A stretch of DNA of 35,660 nucleotides, from the NCBI GenBank assembly GCA_033297075.1, contig MU858320.1, positions 1-35,660 on the forward strand, read 5' to 3'. This stretch comes from Rhypophila decipiens (lineage: Eukaryota > Ascomycota > Sordariomycetes > Sordariales > Naviculisporaceae). Of the stretch, positions 1-13,341 are shown in pieces; the first letter of the stretch is position 1; each line of letters opens with the position of its first letter. The position numbers were made by a program, and so were the translations under genes. Below the pieces are notes generated by a model. It searched no databases and had not been told where the DNA came from. It saw only the letters and a list, made by a program, of their open reading frames with translations.

Positions 1-109
1 CAGGAACACGTTCTCGCCCTCTTGATCTTAACGACAGGTTCGAGTCTTCATTGTTGTTCAGAAGGTGCGGTTTTTTGTCCTCATAGCTACTGGTTTTGGA
101 CTCTTCTGA

Positions 110-1424
110 GCAGACAGGGAGCTTTTATGGGCAAAACACTTTCTCCCAGTTGCGCGCAGTATTCACCAGGCCAACATCATCACAGCATTCTCAGTCCTCC
201 TCGCAGTCGTCGTTCGCACCCAGGGCGGCCTATATCCCTTCGGCGAAAGGCAGTTTCTCTCCAAGTTGGCTATATACCAAGTTCTGATGTGCAGTATCTG
301 CGCTTTATCGTATTTACCAATCCACAGAAGCTCTTCACTCGACATGTACGCGCTGCTGACTTATTTTCTCATCACGCTCATCTTTCTGTGGGTCGGTTCA
401 AGCAATGGGCGTCCATACGAAGTTTTGGGTGCCATTGCCTCGCGATGTATAGACCGCAGATCTGGGAGCTCATCGCACCCGGTCGAAGACATCATTCAGC
501 TCTTGCCTCTGCTGACAAATGATACGAGCGGCACGAGATTTACGCTATCAGATAATCTATTAGATCCGTTCTTACTCGTCATTGGGGGTACGACGTTGCC
601 GTTTGTTTTCGTGTTTCTTTTATACGTGATCTTCTACATTACAATCATTACTTGCTACATCATAGGTGTTATGTTGGGTTTGTTTTATGTCCTGGTCACG
701 GTTGCTTTTCGGCTGTTCCTTGAATTACTATCTCCTTTGCTGCATGTTAGTCCCAGAAGACTCGGGGCTCTTTCTATTGTGTTCTCTTTTGGTGCTGCAG
801 CGACCGTCTTGGTTTGGCTACTTCTGGCAGACTTGCTGAGAATGCGAGCACAAATGCAAGCGTTGGCTGGGGATGAGTACGAGGATAACGATTGGGGATT
901 TGGACAGATCACTGCTGTGATGACATGGGTACCGGTAGTGCAAGAGACTCTTTTCAGCATTCTTCGTAAGTACTCATTTCTATCACCCGGGGTCATGGAA
1001 GACGAAGAACTCGCACATCGCCCTCCAGTTGCGAACATGATTTTTGACACTGATTCATCGGGAAATCCATCACCAAACAGGCACGGTTAGATATTCCCGA
1101 AGCGTCGCAGAGGGTCGCTCACATGATACTGATCGAGTGGCGTCAGTCGGACTGTTAGCGAGAATGGACAATATGGAGGTAAATGACCAACAGACCATGG
1201 AACTAGAGGACTTGACACCGCGGGTATCATCGGGGGAGACCTCCGATTTCGATTCCTACTCGAAACCTCTACTACCATTAAGCTCGAGCGGATCCCAAAC
1301 ACCAACTCGACTACGAACAACTTCGTCCCGGACGCCTTCCTTACAACCCAGACTCCAGGGATCTACACTTTGGTCTCGGACAACATGGCCGCGGAATGAG
1401 AGTGGCACATACTTGCCAGTATAA
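110..1424 (+). CDS. Multi-pass membrane protein, 5' part unresolved
   Basis: Unrecognised fungal membrane protein. The frame is open from about 110 (after an in-frame TGA at 107), and upstream of the first ATG (287) it already reads a hydrophobic stretch (IITAFSVLLAVVV). The true start is therefore probably in an exon left of, or near, the window edge; CAG at 157-159 is a possible acceptor. A first exon ending at 965 and a GTAAGT..CAG intron (966-1080, 115 nt) lead in phase into a Ser/Thr-rich cytoplasmic tail ending at 1424. Hydrophobic segments lie near ALLTYFLITLIFLWVG, across about 50 residues from LLVIGGTTLPFVF to LFLELL, and near LGALSIVFSFGAAATVLVW. The juxtamembrane motif DNDWGFGQ followed by W.P is, from memory, common in fungal multi-TM proteins of unknown role. 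The window edge and unknown start limit the model; the membrane nature is clear. Confidence 0.6.
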
Positions 1425-1567
1425 AGAGAGTGAAAGGCAGGACGGGCGGCGCATAAAAGAGTCCGGGTTTACCGTAAACAGTGGAGCTGTACGGCACAAA
1501 AACAAACCAAAAAAGGAGAGAAATTGATATACTACCAGGTGACCTCGATGCAAAAGTTGAAGATTAA

Positions 1568-1683
1568 TGATCGCGGCAGGGCTCGAACCTGCGATCCTCT
1601 GCGAACAGATTAGAGAATAGCTACCAAAGGAAGCTTCCTCATTATTTGTAAAGCAGATGCCTTAACCACTGGGCCACGCAACC
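1568..1683 (-). tRNA. tRNA-Val (anticodon UAC) with a 43-nt intron
   Basis: Read on the minus strand, the sequence folds as a complete tRNA. The 7-bp acceptor stem GGTTGCG/CGCGATC has two G-U pairs and an A discriminator at 1568. The A box TGGCCCAGTGG matches the consensus and forms a short GCC/GGC D stem. The anticodon stem is TCTGC/GCAGA, and the T arm GCAGG-TTCGAGC-CCTGC contains a perfect B box. The anticodon TAC lies at 1650-1648. The intron, 1646-1604, starts after position 37 (A1647), where nuclear tRNA introns sit; base 38 is C. A TTTT terminator follows at 1555-1552. The D arm and anticodon loop agree with fungal tRNA-Val. At 43 nt the intron is long for a tRNA. Confidence 0.9.
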
Positions 1684-2224
1684 AATTGTTGTGGTGTTTG
1701 TTGTGGATTGCTGGTAGAGTTGAAGTGGGAATCGTTCTTTGGCTTTCTGCCTTCAAGCCACTCCAGTCATCATACGCTTGTGCAGTCGTTTGTGGCGAGT
1801 TTGACGTTTTTTGACCCCACATGTTTGACAAGACCCACATGAAGGGCTGAAAAGTGACATCGGCTTGTTCGGCATGTCAAAAAATTTCACTCGGCATTGA
1901 CATGTCGCTTCCGGGCCGATAGCGGATGTTTTTGAGGTTATTCTGACCACATTTACTTCGACCTCACAAACCCGGGATTACTCACTTGATCATCATCCGA
2001 ACTGCTCCGGGCTCTATTTATACATTTTCTTGGCGTTTCTGATCGACTCTTTGCTTCTTTTCATTCACCTTTCAGGCTTCCAAACTGCTTAAAAGCCTCA
2101 ATCTTTGCTCCACAGACGTGTTGCCAAGCTTTCGGTCCTCATCGAGCCCCTGAGCCACCACCGACATCACCAACACTCACTCAACTCAATCTCACCACCA
2201 AAAAAACCAGCATCACCACCAACC
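1684..2224. other. Intergenic: tRNA upstream region and GNAT promoter/leader
   Basis: No convincing gene is seen. A TATA-like CTATTTATAC lies at about 2013-2022, roughly 200 bp before the acetyltransferase ATG. It is followed by a CT-rich stretch and a leader rich in CACC/CAAC, typical of fungal 5' UTRs. The left part is the upstream flank of the minus-strand tRNA. Confidence 0.5.
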
Positions 2225-2923
2225 ATGACGCAACTTTCACCATCCCGAGCGACAGAGTCCCTCCCAGTGACTCCTTCCCCCTACTCGCCGCTCTCCTCAA
2301 CAACCAATCTGCCCACGACTTCCTCGCCGCCCACCGTCAAAGTCCAAGTTGGCATTGCAGACCCTTCCCTCTCCCAAAACGACACCCTAGTCAACCAACT
2401 AGTCCAACTCATAAACGCAGTCTACACCGTAGCAGAAGAAGGCATCTTCAACGACGTCTACCGCCGCACAACCCCCTCTGACCTAAAGAATCTCATCCAA
2501 CCCTCTGAACTCGCCTTGGCTTGGATCTCGTCGTCCTCTTCTGATCCGAATCCCCCCCCAAGCCAGTACGATTCTCCAACCTCGAAAATAATAGGCTGCG
2601 CCCGCGTCCAGTCCCTCTCCGCCACGCATGGCGTCTTTGGCATGTTAGTTTGCGATCCTAACCATCGAGGCAGCGGAGCGGGCAAGAAGCTTGTCGAGTT
2701 TGCAGAGGGGTATTGTAAGGATGTGCTGGGCAAGACGGTTATGCAATGTGAATTGTTGGTTTCTACGGAATTCGAGCATCCTTTCAAGGTGAGGATGCAT
2801 AGTTGGTATGAGAGGATGGGGTACAAGGTTGTGAGGATCGGCGATTTTGGGGCTGAATATCCTCACCTCAAGCCGTGCTTGGTCACGGATGTTGAGTTTC
2901 GGGTTTATGAGAAGCCACTTTAA
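2225..2923 (+). CDS. GNAT-family N-acetyltransferase
   Basis: A 232-residue single-exon protein of the GNAT fold, which transfers an acetyl group from acetyl-CoA to an amine; the substrate is unknown. The core is the acetyl-CoA pyrophosphate-binding motif CDPNHRGSGAGKKLVEFAE (R/Q-x-x-G-x-G/A type), preceded by the strand containing IGCARVQSL and followed by a motif-B-like WYERMGYKVV. The C-terminus ends with a predicted strand, DVEFRVYEKPL. The ATG at 2225 is chosen because it has a good context (accaaccATGa) after a CAC-rich leader; the frame is open further upstream, but only from a TTG. The first 35 residues are Ser/Pro/Thr-rich and look disordered. Its neighbours give no functional hint. 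Confidence 0.85.
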   Translation: MTQLSPSRATESLPVTPSPYSPLSSTTNLPTTSSPPTVKVQVGIADPSLSQNDTLVNQLVQLINAVYTVAEEGIFNDVYRRTTPSDLKNLIQPSELALAWISSSSSDPNPPPSQYDSPTSKIIGCARVQSLSATHGVFGMLVCDPNHRGSGAGKKLVEFAEGYCKDVLGKTVMQCELLVSTEFEHPFKVRMHSWYERMGYKVVRIGDFGAEYPHLKPCLVTDVEFRVYEKPL

Positions 2924-3388
2924 TCTAGGTTGTTGGTGTCGGCGTTTGGGGGACATGAGTAGGTGGAGAAGACTTTTGGTGTGCTGAAGGAGGTAGCTTG
3001 GCCGTGTGGTTGGGAAGCTGATGACCTTTCTACGGGTGATGAGGTTATGTACAGTTAATTAGAACGTCACTTCTTGCGTGCAATGGTGTTAGAAAATTAA
3101 GTTTTCATTTCTGGTTTAAACAAACGGATTAATCTCTTCTGCAACCTTGTCACCATGGTGGGACTTGGTCAGCTCAGTTCGTTGACCCATTCCGCCATGG
3201 CATCCATGAACCAGAAAGTTTTGCCGACCGCCATCTTGTATATACATATTACACGAACCTCGTCATGATATCCCCTCAGCTGCTGGACCGAAGCCTGGGC
3301 GACACAGCCCGTCTCACGGGTATGACCGACGCATTGACCAGCAAGTCGCTCTTCCCTTTCCCCAAGTTCTTCCTTTCCATGACCTTAC
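2924..3388. other. Intergenic region between convergent genes, nothing seen
   Basis: This is the 3' flank of the GNAT gene (+) and of the small membrane protein gene (-). I see no coding frame, RNA structure or repeat in it. Confidence 0.4.
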
Positions 3389-3679
3389 TCAATCCCTAGT
3401 CTTGTCCGCGCTGCGCTTGCTGTTGGTGTCCGAAGTATGCGACATGATCTTTGTGTTTCGCGGGTCGTAGCTTCCATCGCCGCGCTCCCGCTCGGTGAGG
3501 TTGACCTTGCCCGGCAGGCCGCCCTGTCTCCCAATCGTCTCGAGGGTCTCGGAGATATGGCCGTGCATAGGGAGGGGATCGCGGTTGGTGCTCGACATGC
3601 CACCGAGCCAGTAAGCTCCTGCTAAGGCGCCGATCGCTGCGACGGTGGGAAGGGTGCGGCTTCGGATATTTTGGTACAT
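3389..3679 (-). CDS. Small single-TM protein, probably mitochondrial or membrane-anchored
   Basis: A 96-residue ORF from a true ATG at 3679. The N-terminus is basic (MYQNIRSR) and followed by a hydrophobic segment, TLPTVAAIGALAGAYWLGG (residues 9-27). A hydrophilic tail containing HISETLETIGRQGGLPGK and DGSYDPRNTK follows. A short basic N-terminus plus one TM segment is usual for small inner-membrane mitochondrial proteins or mitochondrial signal anchors. The tail looks evolutionarily constrained (patterned charges, GDG, DPRN), and the layout recalls a small conserved ascomycete protein, but I cannot name it. No intron is needed. Confidence 0.6.
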   Translation of the reverse strand: MYQNIRSRTLPTVAAIGALAGAYWLGGMSSTNRDPLPMHGHISETLETIGRQGGLPGKVNLTERERGDGSYDPRNTKIMSHTSDTNSKRSADKTRD

Positions 3680-4408
3680 GTTGACGGTGCGACGAAGGTG
3701 GTAAGTGTTTGTGTCAATGGAAGGGTCAGGAGATGCCCGTGCCGTGATTTCTTTGAGGTTGGTTTTTGCGCAAAGGAAAGGAAAGGTGTCGTGCTCGCTT
3801 TAGCCTGACGGGATCTGGCGACTGTCAATCGATTGTGTGGCGGTGATATGTTTGATATGGTTTGCTTTTTCCACAGTCAATAAATTGGAGAATGACTGGG
3901 AATTAAAGGACCCTTATACTGAAGTGACTGATAACCCGACGCGCAAGGTTTGGCGCGGCGAGATCACGATGATCCGTAATGACATCAAGTCCTGCATGCA
4001 TGCAAAGGCGCACCGGCATTAGTCCCTACATAAGACACGTTTCAACCAGAGACTAACATCTCGTAGCGGAGATGGACTCCGGGACCTTGGTAACATTACC
4101 GCCTTGAGGATCTCGAAACCGATACCTGCTGGACGCGCTTGATAAAGGATTGGTGTCTCGGTGACGTCAAACACAGATGGCTACCAGTATGGTTCGACTC
4201 TTCCCGGGGACCCGAATAAGCAGAAGATCTCGCATTAGGTTTTTATTTAGGGTAATACTAGGGACACACACGTATTTTACTGCGGCCACACACTTGCCAG
4301 TCTGACAGCTGTAATGGGCACGGGCAATACAACAAGGTTTTTTTAGTCGTAAATTCCGTGAAAGCATGGGTGCCGCCCATGCAAGCCCAACTATACCGAC
4401 TGGATTGA
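3680..4408. other. Intergenic region, no supported gene
   Basis: Upstream flank of the small membrane protein gene (minus strand) and 3' flank of the phosphatase fusion. An open frame at 3837-4022 has no recognisable features and is left out. A perfect CRE/ATF-type palindrome TGACGTCA lies at 4162-4169, about 480 bp upstream of the small gene's ATG; whether it is used is unknown. Confidence 0.35.
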
Positions 4409-7572
<3,164 letters not shown>

Positions 7573-7860
7573 GATGAGATTGAGTTAGGGACCTGAGATA
7601 ATATTCGGCAACTTTCGAGCTGTTTTCACCGTCCTGCCCCTCTTGGTGAGGGTATTTTCCCCTCTTTTATTGCACGTGCAGGCAGGTTTGCGGCCAACGG
7701 GAAGTGCAGTTGAGCGCCATGAGAATGAGGAGTCGAGCTGAAACTGAAGAGGGGAAATAAGAACAACTTACGACATCACAAGTGTTTCCCGAATGCGCCG
7801 TTCTCGCCTTCAATTCCCAATTTCCGAGAAAGCAGTGTCGCGTGTATTTAAGTCATCGAG
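7573..7860. promoter_or_regulatory. 288-bp divergent promoter (PP1 fusion / DUF7580 gene)
   Basis: The two start codons face away from each other across 288 bp, so the genes probably share regulation. A perfect 10-bp palindrome TGCACGTGCA at 7671-7680 carries a CACGTG E-box, which is bound by bHLH factors in fungi. An AT-rich GTATTTAA lies just before the plus-strand ATG. No coding signal is seen. Confidence 0.55.
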
Positions 7861-10010
7861 ATGAGCGGCGTCGAGTTCATCGTGGGCATTGTCCTGGCAT
7901 CCGTTCCCATAACTCTCGAGGTTTATGACCGCTCAGGGAGGGTGTTTGAGGTATTTGGTGTCGTCAAGCATTACCCAAGAGAGGCCCTCATCTTCAAGAC
8001 AAAGCTGGATATCCAACGAACAATTTTCCGAAACAACGCCATCCACTTACTCACCGTCATAACTAAGGACCGGTCCAGGGTGCAGGATGTTATCAAACAA
8101 CCATCATCGGAAAGTGCACGACATGGCTTAGTCATGGCTTCAATATACCGGAATCGCCTTGACGCTCTTCAAGAATCGTTCGAGTCGTGCGGCCAAGTTG
8201 CAAACCACATACGCATCTGTCTTGAGATTATATGTTCCCGATATGACGAATTTGCTGCTGAAGTCGGAGCAAAGCGAGATGTGAGTAGTCTCATGGGCAT
8301 TCGGGGCCATCGGGATTCCTCTGAGAGATGAGGCATTGCTGACCCTCCGATAAGGATATGAGTTATTCAACGTGGTTAAAGCACGTCAAAACTCGATTCA
8401 AGCTCGGCTTGCAGAAGCCCCAAATATCCAAAGCCATTGAGGAGCTACGAAACCTCAACAGAGATTTTGTCTTAATCACTGAACAGATAACTAGGGTCCT
8501 AGAGGAAGCTATTTGTCAGCACAGCACTAATGTCAGCGGCGGGACTGGACGCAAGCAGGTGAAGAGTCTTAATGCACTTCAGAGATACCACCGAGTACGA
8601 CAGGCCTCTCAAGCTCTCTACTCGACGGTTCAGCTTAACTGGGTCTGCAAAGCGCACCGCTGTCACTCGTTTGACGTGCGAATTCTTGATTTCGACACCA
8701 ACAACGGAAAGGACAAGGGGAAATCCCCAGTCTCCATTGTCCAGTGTGTTAGCTGCGAGCTCGCCATAACACACACTGGATCTTCTTCTGCGTCGAGGGT
8801 TCCGCTGCGGCTTGAGGTCGAGCAAGCGTGTGAGGCAAATGATGAATGCGTTGGGTTCCCACAAGGGCCGGATGACGCGGCAGCGGTGGGTCAGCTTTCC
8901 GCTGTCCTCGAAAAGAACGTTGGTCGATTCTCGGTTCCAACGCCTGCGGCTCCCCTTGCCAGTCAATCAATAGCGGCGACGAGCAAAACTCGCCGCTTCT
9001 TCAAGATTTTCCACAAAGGCAGCACGGAGAAGAAGCAACAGCAACAAGCATACAGGCCACTGCTCCCTCAACCTGCGTCTGAGCTTCCCGTGCTCTCGGA
9101 GTCGCTCGTGGGGCTCCATATGGACGGCATTTCAGGAAGAAGTGATACTGCGGGGACCGGCCTTGCTGCAGAAATGATATCGTCAGAGCTGTCTTCCACC
9201 GAAGACTTTTGTAGGAGCTTCAACTCCGCCTCGACAGCCCGTAGCCTGCTGAGGTCGTTTAACGTCCCCCACAGCCAATGGTTTAGCGTTCCCCAAGGGC
9301 CAGATGCCCTTCATATTCAGTCTCTTCCCGATCAGATTCGATGGATTGCCGAGGAGCCCATTCTTCGCTCCCTCCCAAGGCGGCTGCTAGTCGATGTGGC
9401 CAGCAATGTGGCTGAGGGCATCATGAAGTTTTACTCGACACCGTGGCTGGCATCGTCGGACCTGGGCCAGCATGTGAGGTACTTGCAGTGTCAGTCGCCC
9501 AGCGACTCTGGCGCGCAACTCGTCAGTAGGCCATATTTCTCGACTCGGATCGAGGGCGGCACCCATGCCGAGTCGAAGATAGCTCGAGGGCGGATCGACG
9601 CGTCTGGAGAGTTGACGAGGTCGACTATGGGCTTCGATGGAGTGAGAAACAAGCTATTGTTTAGTTTTGGTGTCTTGTTGCTGGAGGTTGGGTATGGGAG
9701 GCCGTGGGAAGAACTCAAGTGTACCGTCGTCACACAGACACCTGTCGTTGGCCGCAGTGCCGCCGCGAGCCGTGGTGGCCAAGCGGCTGCAGCGAGACTG
9801 TCAGACTACAAAGCGGCGGAGAAACTGGCGCAATTGCTTGTCAATCAGATGGGGATGGCTTATCCGAGGGTGGTCAAGAAATGCCTCGGATGTGATTTTG
9901 GACTCGGAGAAACAGATCTAGACAACGAGGATTTGAAGCGTCGCTTTGTCGAGGATGTTATCTCGGCACTGAAACAGCTGAGAGAGGATATGAAGCAGAT
10001 GGAGTTGTAG
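7861..10010 (+). CDS. DUF7580-type fungal protein with kinase-remnant-like C-terminus
   Basis: A 691-residue protein in two exons, 7861-8280 and 8355-10010, joined across a 74-nt GTGAGT..AAG intron that moves the frame correctly. The N-terminus MSGVEFIVGIVLASVPI is the hydrophobic opening typical of this fungal family (compare SGVE..GIVLG..P). A helical region follows, and then basic low-complexity sequence (KGSTEKKQQQQAYR). The C-terminal part has SLPRRLLVDVASNVAEGIMKFYSTPWL, PYFSTRI and KLLFSFGVLLLEVGYGRPWEEL. The last resembles kinase subdomain IX, but no catalytic or activation-segment motif can be seen. The family is widespread in Pezizomycotina, often near incompatibility and receptor-type genes; its biochemical role is unknown. 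It is divergent from the PP1 fusion. Confidence 0.75.
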
Positions 10011-10422
10011 GAATTGAAATGTCGTCGTCATCCACCCCACTTTCCAACCCACGCCGAGAAAATGCCCAATCATTCTACACTGCAAGAAGTGGGTCGTCCG
10101 ATAATGTAAATACCAGTATTTACTACCTGCTCTAAACTAGGCTGTTTGGGTCAAGGCCCAGATTAACATCATGCGGTCAAAACGCTGTTAGTTTGCTCCG
10201 TGCAGAAACCGTTGGAAAGGGGCATTTACTGCCTCATTGATCAAATAAACTATGTACGGTGTCGCAGTGTCTTTAACCAAACCCAAATATTTATCAAGTA
10301 AGTCCCAATAACAAAAGTTGCTCTCAATACATGCTTGATTTCTCCCAGGTGCTATCCATACACCCGAAACTCATTGCTCACAACCTTGACACGAATCTCT
10401 AACATCCTACTGTCTTACTCGT
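10011..10422. other. Intergenic region between convergent genes
   Basis: This 3' flank is shared by the DUF7580 gene (+) and family member A (-). It holds a perfect 8-bp inverted repeat, GTAAATAC-CA-GTATTTAC, at 10106-10123, of unknown meaning. No gene is seen. Confidence 0.4.
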
Positions 10423-11349
10423 TCACATAGCCTCCTTATCCTCTTCCTCATCTCCCCCTCCCTCTCCCTCTTCATGCTCATAATATCCCTCTTCATACTC
10501 CTCCACACCACCATCTTCGCCCCCCTCTGCGTCATGGGCCTCCCGAGCAGCTCTCAAGATTCCCAACGCCTCCTCCGTGCCCAGCGCAGTCTTCTCCTGG
10601 ACACAATAAGACTTAGTATACTTATACGTCTCCTCAAACGACTCCATCCAAGTTCCGGTGCGAACCTCCCCGTTCTCTACATTGGTAAATGTATACTCGC
10701 TCTCCATCAACCAGACCAACTCCTCGTTGCTACACATCCCCAACAAGTCAAGCAAGTAATTGCCGAACCCAAAAAAGTTTCCATGTCCCCGAACGATCTG
10801 TCCCACCGCCGTCCCAAGCGTGTTCAGGAGACAAATCGAAAAGATTTCACAAACTGACTCGATGGCATTAGCCTTCGTCTTATAGATCGACTCTGGCTTG
10901 ACCGTGCCCAAGATGGGCTTGAGCATGTTGTCCTCGATCTTCCTCAGCAAACCATGGGCAACGTCATAAGCCTTGGACGCGGAACAATCCTTATTGGCAG
11001 CCTTGTCGACCAAATCCCAGACCTTGTCGACCAGATGACTGAATTTTTGCTCGGTAGTAAGTAGCTTCTCGGCGTCCTTTTGGATCTTGACAAGGCGCTT
11101 TTCGTTCCACTTCTCGAGGGAAGACATCACGTCGGCGTGGGCAGTTGCTGCTTCGGTAAGGAACTTGCGCTGCATTGCTGGGGTCATGTGGGAGAGAATC
11201 TCGGCGAGGTTGGCTGTTGAGTGGACTGCAGGCGGTGGTGGTGCTACTGGTGGTGCAGCGGACCGTCTGGCACTGGTGCTAACACTAGCTGCGCCTGAGT
11301 CGTTGCTGTCTGCGCCGGTGGACGTGCGGGCGCGCTTGCGGGGCGGCAT
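10423..11349 (-). CDS. Acidic-tail family protein, member A
   Basis: A 308-residue single-exon protein from a true ATG. The N-terminus is basic and nuclear-looking (MPPRKRARTSTG) and runs into an Ala/Pro-rich linker. A helical domain opens with NLAEILSHMTPAMQRKFL and TEAATAHADVMSSLEKW and includes a Cys-containing middle (ESVCEIFSICLLNTLG) and EEALGILRAARE. The last 40 residues are almost all Asp/Glu/Gly/Tyr. Members B, C and D share the pattern: an opening helix with (L/M)xxxxQRxxLxxAAxxHADxxxSI/L, a centre with NAxExIxxIFxE, a late (E/D)EALxIL, then acidic residues. A is the most divergent member and lacks the FFxKTAxEAK block. I do not recognise the family; the basic head and acidic tail suggest a chromatin or histone-binding role, which is speculation. 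Confidence 0.8.
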   Translation of the reverse strand: MPPRKRARTSTGADSNDSGAASVSTSARRSAAPPVAPPPPAVHSTANLAEILSHMTPAMQRKFLTEAATAHADVMSSLEKWNEKRLVKIQKDAEKLLTTEQKFSHLVDKVWDLVDKAANKDCSASKAYDVAHGLLRKIEDNMLKPILGTVKPESIYKTKANAIESVCEIFSICLLNTLGTAVGQIVRGHGNFFGFGNYLLDLLGMCSNEELVWLMESEYTFTNVENGEVRTGTWMESFEETYKYTKSYCVQEKTALGTEEALGILRAAREAHDAEGGEDGGVEEYEEGYYEHEEGEGGGDEEEDKEAM

Positions 11350-12037
11350 TTTGGGCGGTGCAGTTGCTAATGCCTTGGACCAGGAAGATGCAATTTCAAT
11401 TGATGGTCTTGTGTTTGTGTTGATCTCAGGGGCAATGTATGGATCCGTCCGTTGGCTCAGGGGTTGGCTGATTGGATTACGTAAGGTAGGAGCACCTTTT
11501 TGCTGTTGAAGTGCAGGGGATTGTTGACGGCCGACTGGCCAGCAGCTGACGGACAGCTGGTTGTGGCTGATTCCAGTTTCTGTGGTAACCTCAGGACAGT
11601 ATTGTGTTATCTCAATGTCAGAGCACCTATTTGGGTTCAGGCCTGACTCGGTGGCTGTCTTGCTGGCAAGACTGGTGCAGTTGAAGGCGTTGCAAGCAGG
11701 GCAGCCAAATGTCTTGAAAGAGGGTTCTACGTTAGAATCCGCGGTTGGAATGAGTATTGTGCGAGGGCTGGTCTTTTCTGAGGATCGTTTGCTGTTGTGG
11801 TTGTAGCTCTCTAGGATTGGGTTTGGTCGCCTTTGGTTCTTTCGTTTGTGTAAAGTTGCTCAAAGTTGGAGGTGGGCCCTCCCCTTTCTCGACTCATTTC
11901 CTTTCATTACGTATGTTTTCATTCGAACTTGGTGTTCTCTATTGGGTTCCCCGCGAACTAACCAATGATGTCACGGGTAACTTCGATTTCATTTGATTTC
12001 CGTCGCGGATACCGTTGACCTGAAGAACATCCCCAGT
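11350..12037. other. Intergenic region: promoter side of member A
   Basis: About 690 bp upstream of member A. Several open frames on the plus strand show no protein-like composition or recognisable motif. I see no telomere-like repeat here, unlike upstream of members B, C and D. Confidence 0.35.
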
Positions 12038-12081
12038 ATGAGTTTCCAGGTAATTCAACTCCCGTTTCTAGAGCAGTCTAG

Positions 12082-12357
12082 ATATATGAAATCCGCGCCT
12101 TCGGCCTCACCGACCACGATGAAAATGACAAGTTGACAGCGTATCGATTCACGAAAAATGTATACGACACATGGATGCCTGCCCACTTCAAGAACATCTG
12201 CTCTGCCATTGATCAATTGCCGTCCAGTTTAGATTTCGATGTCCCACAGCTCTCTGAGGCAACTGGCCTTTCACAGGATTTGGAGAACTCGATGCAGTCA
12301 GATTCTGGATCCTCTTTAGTGCCCGTCGAACAGGACAACCAGCCGAGCAATGTTTGA
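12082..12357 (+). pseudogene. Gene fragment, unrecognised
   Basis: An open frame follows a splice-acceptor-like TCTAG and reads YEIRAFGLTDHDENDK, TAYRFTKNVYDTWMPAHFKN, then an acidic Ser-rich end. The composition looks like protein rather than chance. The only nearby ATG in a usable arrangement (12038, MSFQ) would need an intron of just 32 nt, too short to be believable. I take it as the leftover of a gene whose 5' part is lost or lies elsewhere. Confidence 0.25.
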
Positions 12358-12449
12358 GTACAGGCGTTGACTGGCTCCAATAAATGCCTAAACTAGCTCG
12401 AATGAAGACTTCAACTAGATGGAACAGATACCCTATATATCTCGAATAA

Positions 12450-12650
12450 ATGTCTTGCCATGGCTGTAATAAGTGCCTAAACAAGCTCGAATGGCAGGCT
12501 GTGACAGCCGAGGAGCGAGACGCCATCATGAAGAAGAAGGAAAAGATATACGTCAGGCGGGAGTATAACTGCTGGACCGACTGTGATGCCCCGTCCGAGT
12601 GCCGATTAGCCGTGTATACGGCTTGTTTCGAGGGCCGGGCGCGGCTGTAA
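12450..12650 (+). pseudogene. Small ORF / gene fragment inside the repeat array
   Basis: A 66-residue frame starts at an ATG inside a repeat unit. From EERDAIMKKKEKIYVRREYN onward it leaves the repeat and reads protein-like sequence with paired Cys (NCWTDCDAPSEC). The non-repeat part, 12490-12650, is probably a captured piece of a gene. No function can be given. Confidence 0.25.
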
Positions 12651-12752
12651 ATACCCTGTTCAGGTCGAATAAATGCTTTAGCTAGGTGGAATAAATACCC
12701 TATCTAGCTCTAATAAATGCGTTAACTAGCTAGAATAAATACCTAAACTAAC

Positions 12753-13079
12753 TGTTGGTTGCACTGGTGATCAATATCAACAGAGTCCTCTTGGGCTCTG
12801 GTGAATCTGATCGTTAGTAGTGCATGTGTATTCTTCAATCTAGTGTGTCTATGGACCTGCTACCTACTGGCCTACATATAGTAGGCCATCGGTGCTGCAC
12901 ACTGCTGTTGACCAGCAGTGCAGCACCGATGTCATCATGACTGCAGTGGCTCACCCACGCTGCATAGCCAAAACGAGGAAAACAACCAACATCCCACTGT
13001 TGGTCCCTATGCGGTGTAGCGCAGGTCGTTATGATAGGTAGAGTGTGGTGGGGTTTGTGGTGTTACGTTTGTTCCCACA
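12753..13079. mobile_element. Solo LTR, 327 bp, flanked by a 5-bp duplication
   Basis: The insertion starts TGTTGG and ends CCCACA (TG..CA ends) and is bordered on both sides by CTAAC (12748-12752 and 13080-13084). It lies inside the 22-bp array, whose units continue on either side. Inside are two hairpins: GGCCTAC-ATATA-GTAGGCC (12869-12887) and a long near-perfect stem at 12888-12930 (ATCGGTGCTGCAC.. paired with ..GCAGCACCGAT). No reverse transcriptase or second LTR is present. CTAAC-like strings also occur by chance in the array, so the duplication is supportive rather than decisive. Confidence 0.6.
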
Positions 13080-13341
13080 CTAACTTAAATATATACTTCA
13101 ACTAACTAGCTGGAATAAATATCTTGTCTAGCTCGAATAAATACCATGCCTTGACTAATAAATGCCTAAACTAGCTCGAATAAATACCTTAGCTAGCTGG
13201 AATAAACAGCAAAGGATTACTCCGGAGACCTCATTTAGTGGGGTAGCAATAAGGGGTTAGGTTCGACAATAGCCACGAATGTGACAACATCCAAGAGTTC
13301 GACAAAACTAAAGTGTTAATCGTATATGCGCTACTAACAAT

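Larger units (their letters stand above)
12360..13207. repeat. Decayed ~22-bp tandem array, interrupted
   Basis: Three blocks (about 12360-12495, 12651-12752 and 13080-13207) consist of degenerate units close to AATAAATGCCTAAACTAGCTCG, spaced about 22-24 bp. The constant parts are GAATAAAT(A/G)CC and AACTAGCT. Around 16 units can be made out. A 160-bp unrelated island (12490-12650) and a solo LTR (12753-13079) split the array. Confidence 0.7.

Noticed and set aside
22..522. 166-residue open frame at the left edge
   Set aside because: It overlaps in another frame the hydrophobic, intron-linked membrane protein frame, and its composition (Ser/His/Arg-rich) looks random.
2105..2224. N-terminal extension of the GNAT protein by 40 residues
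   Set aside because: It would start at TTG and read leader-like CAC/CCA repeats (His/Pro/Ser-rich); ATG 2225 fits better.
3837..4022. 61-residue plus-strand open frame
   Set aside because: Short, no good start context, no family features, no neighbour support.
12038..12081. Mini-exon MSFQ plus 32-nt intron feeding the 12082-12357 frame
   Set aside because: 32 nt is below the size of known fungal spliceosomal introns, and the acceptor region lacks a branch site.
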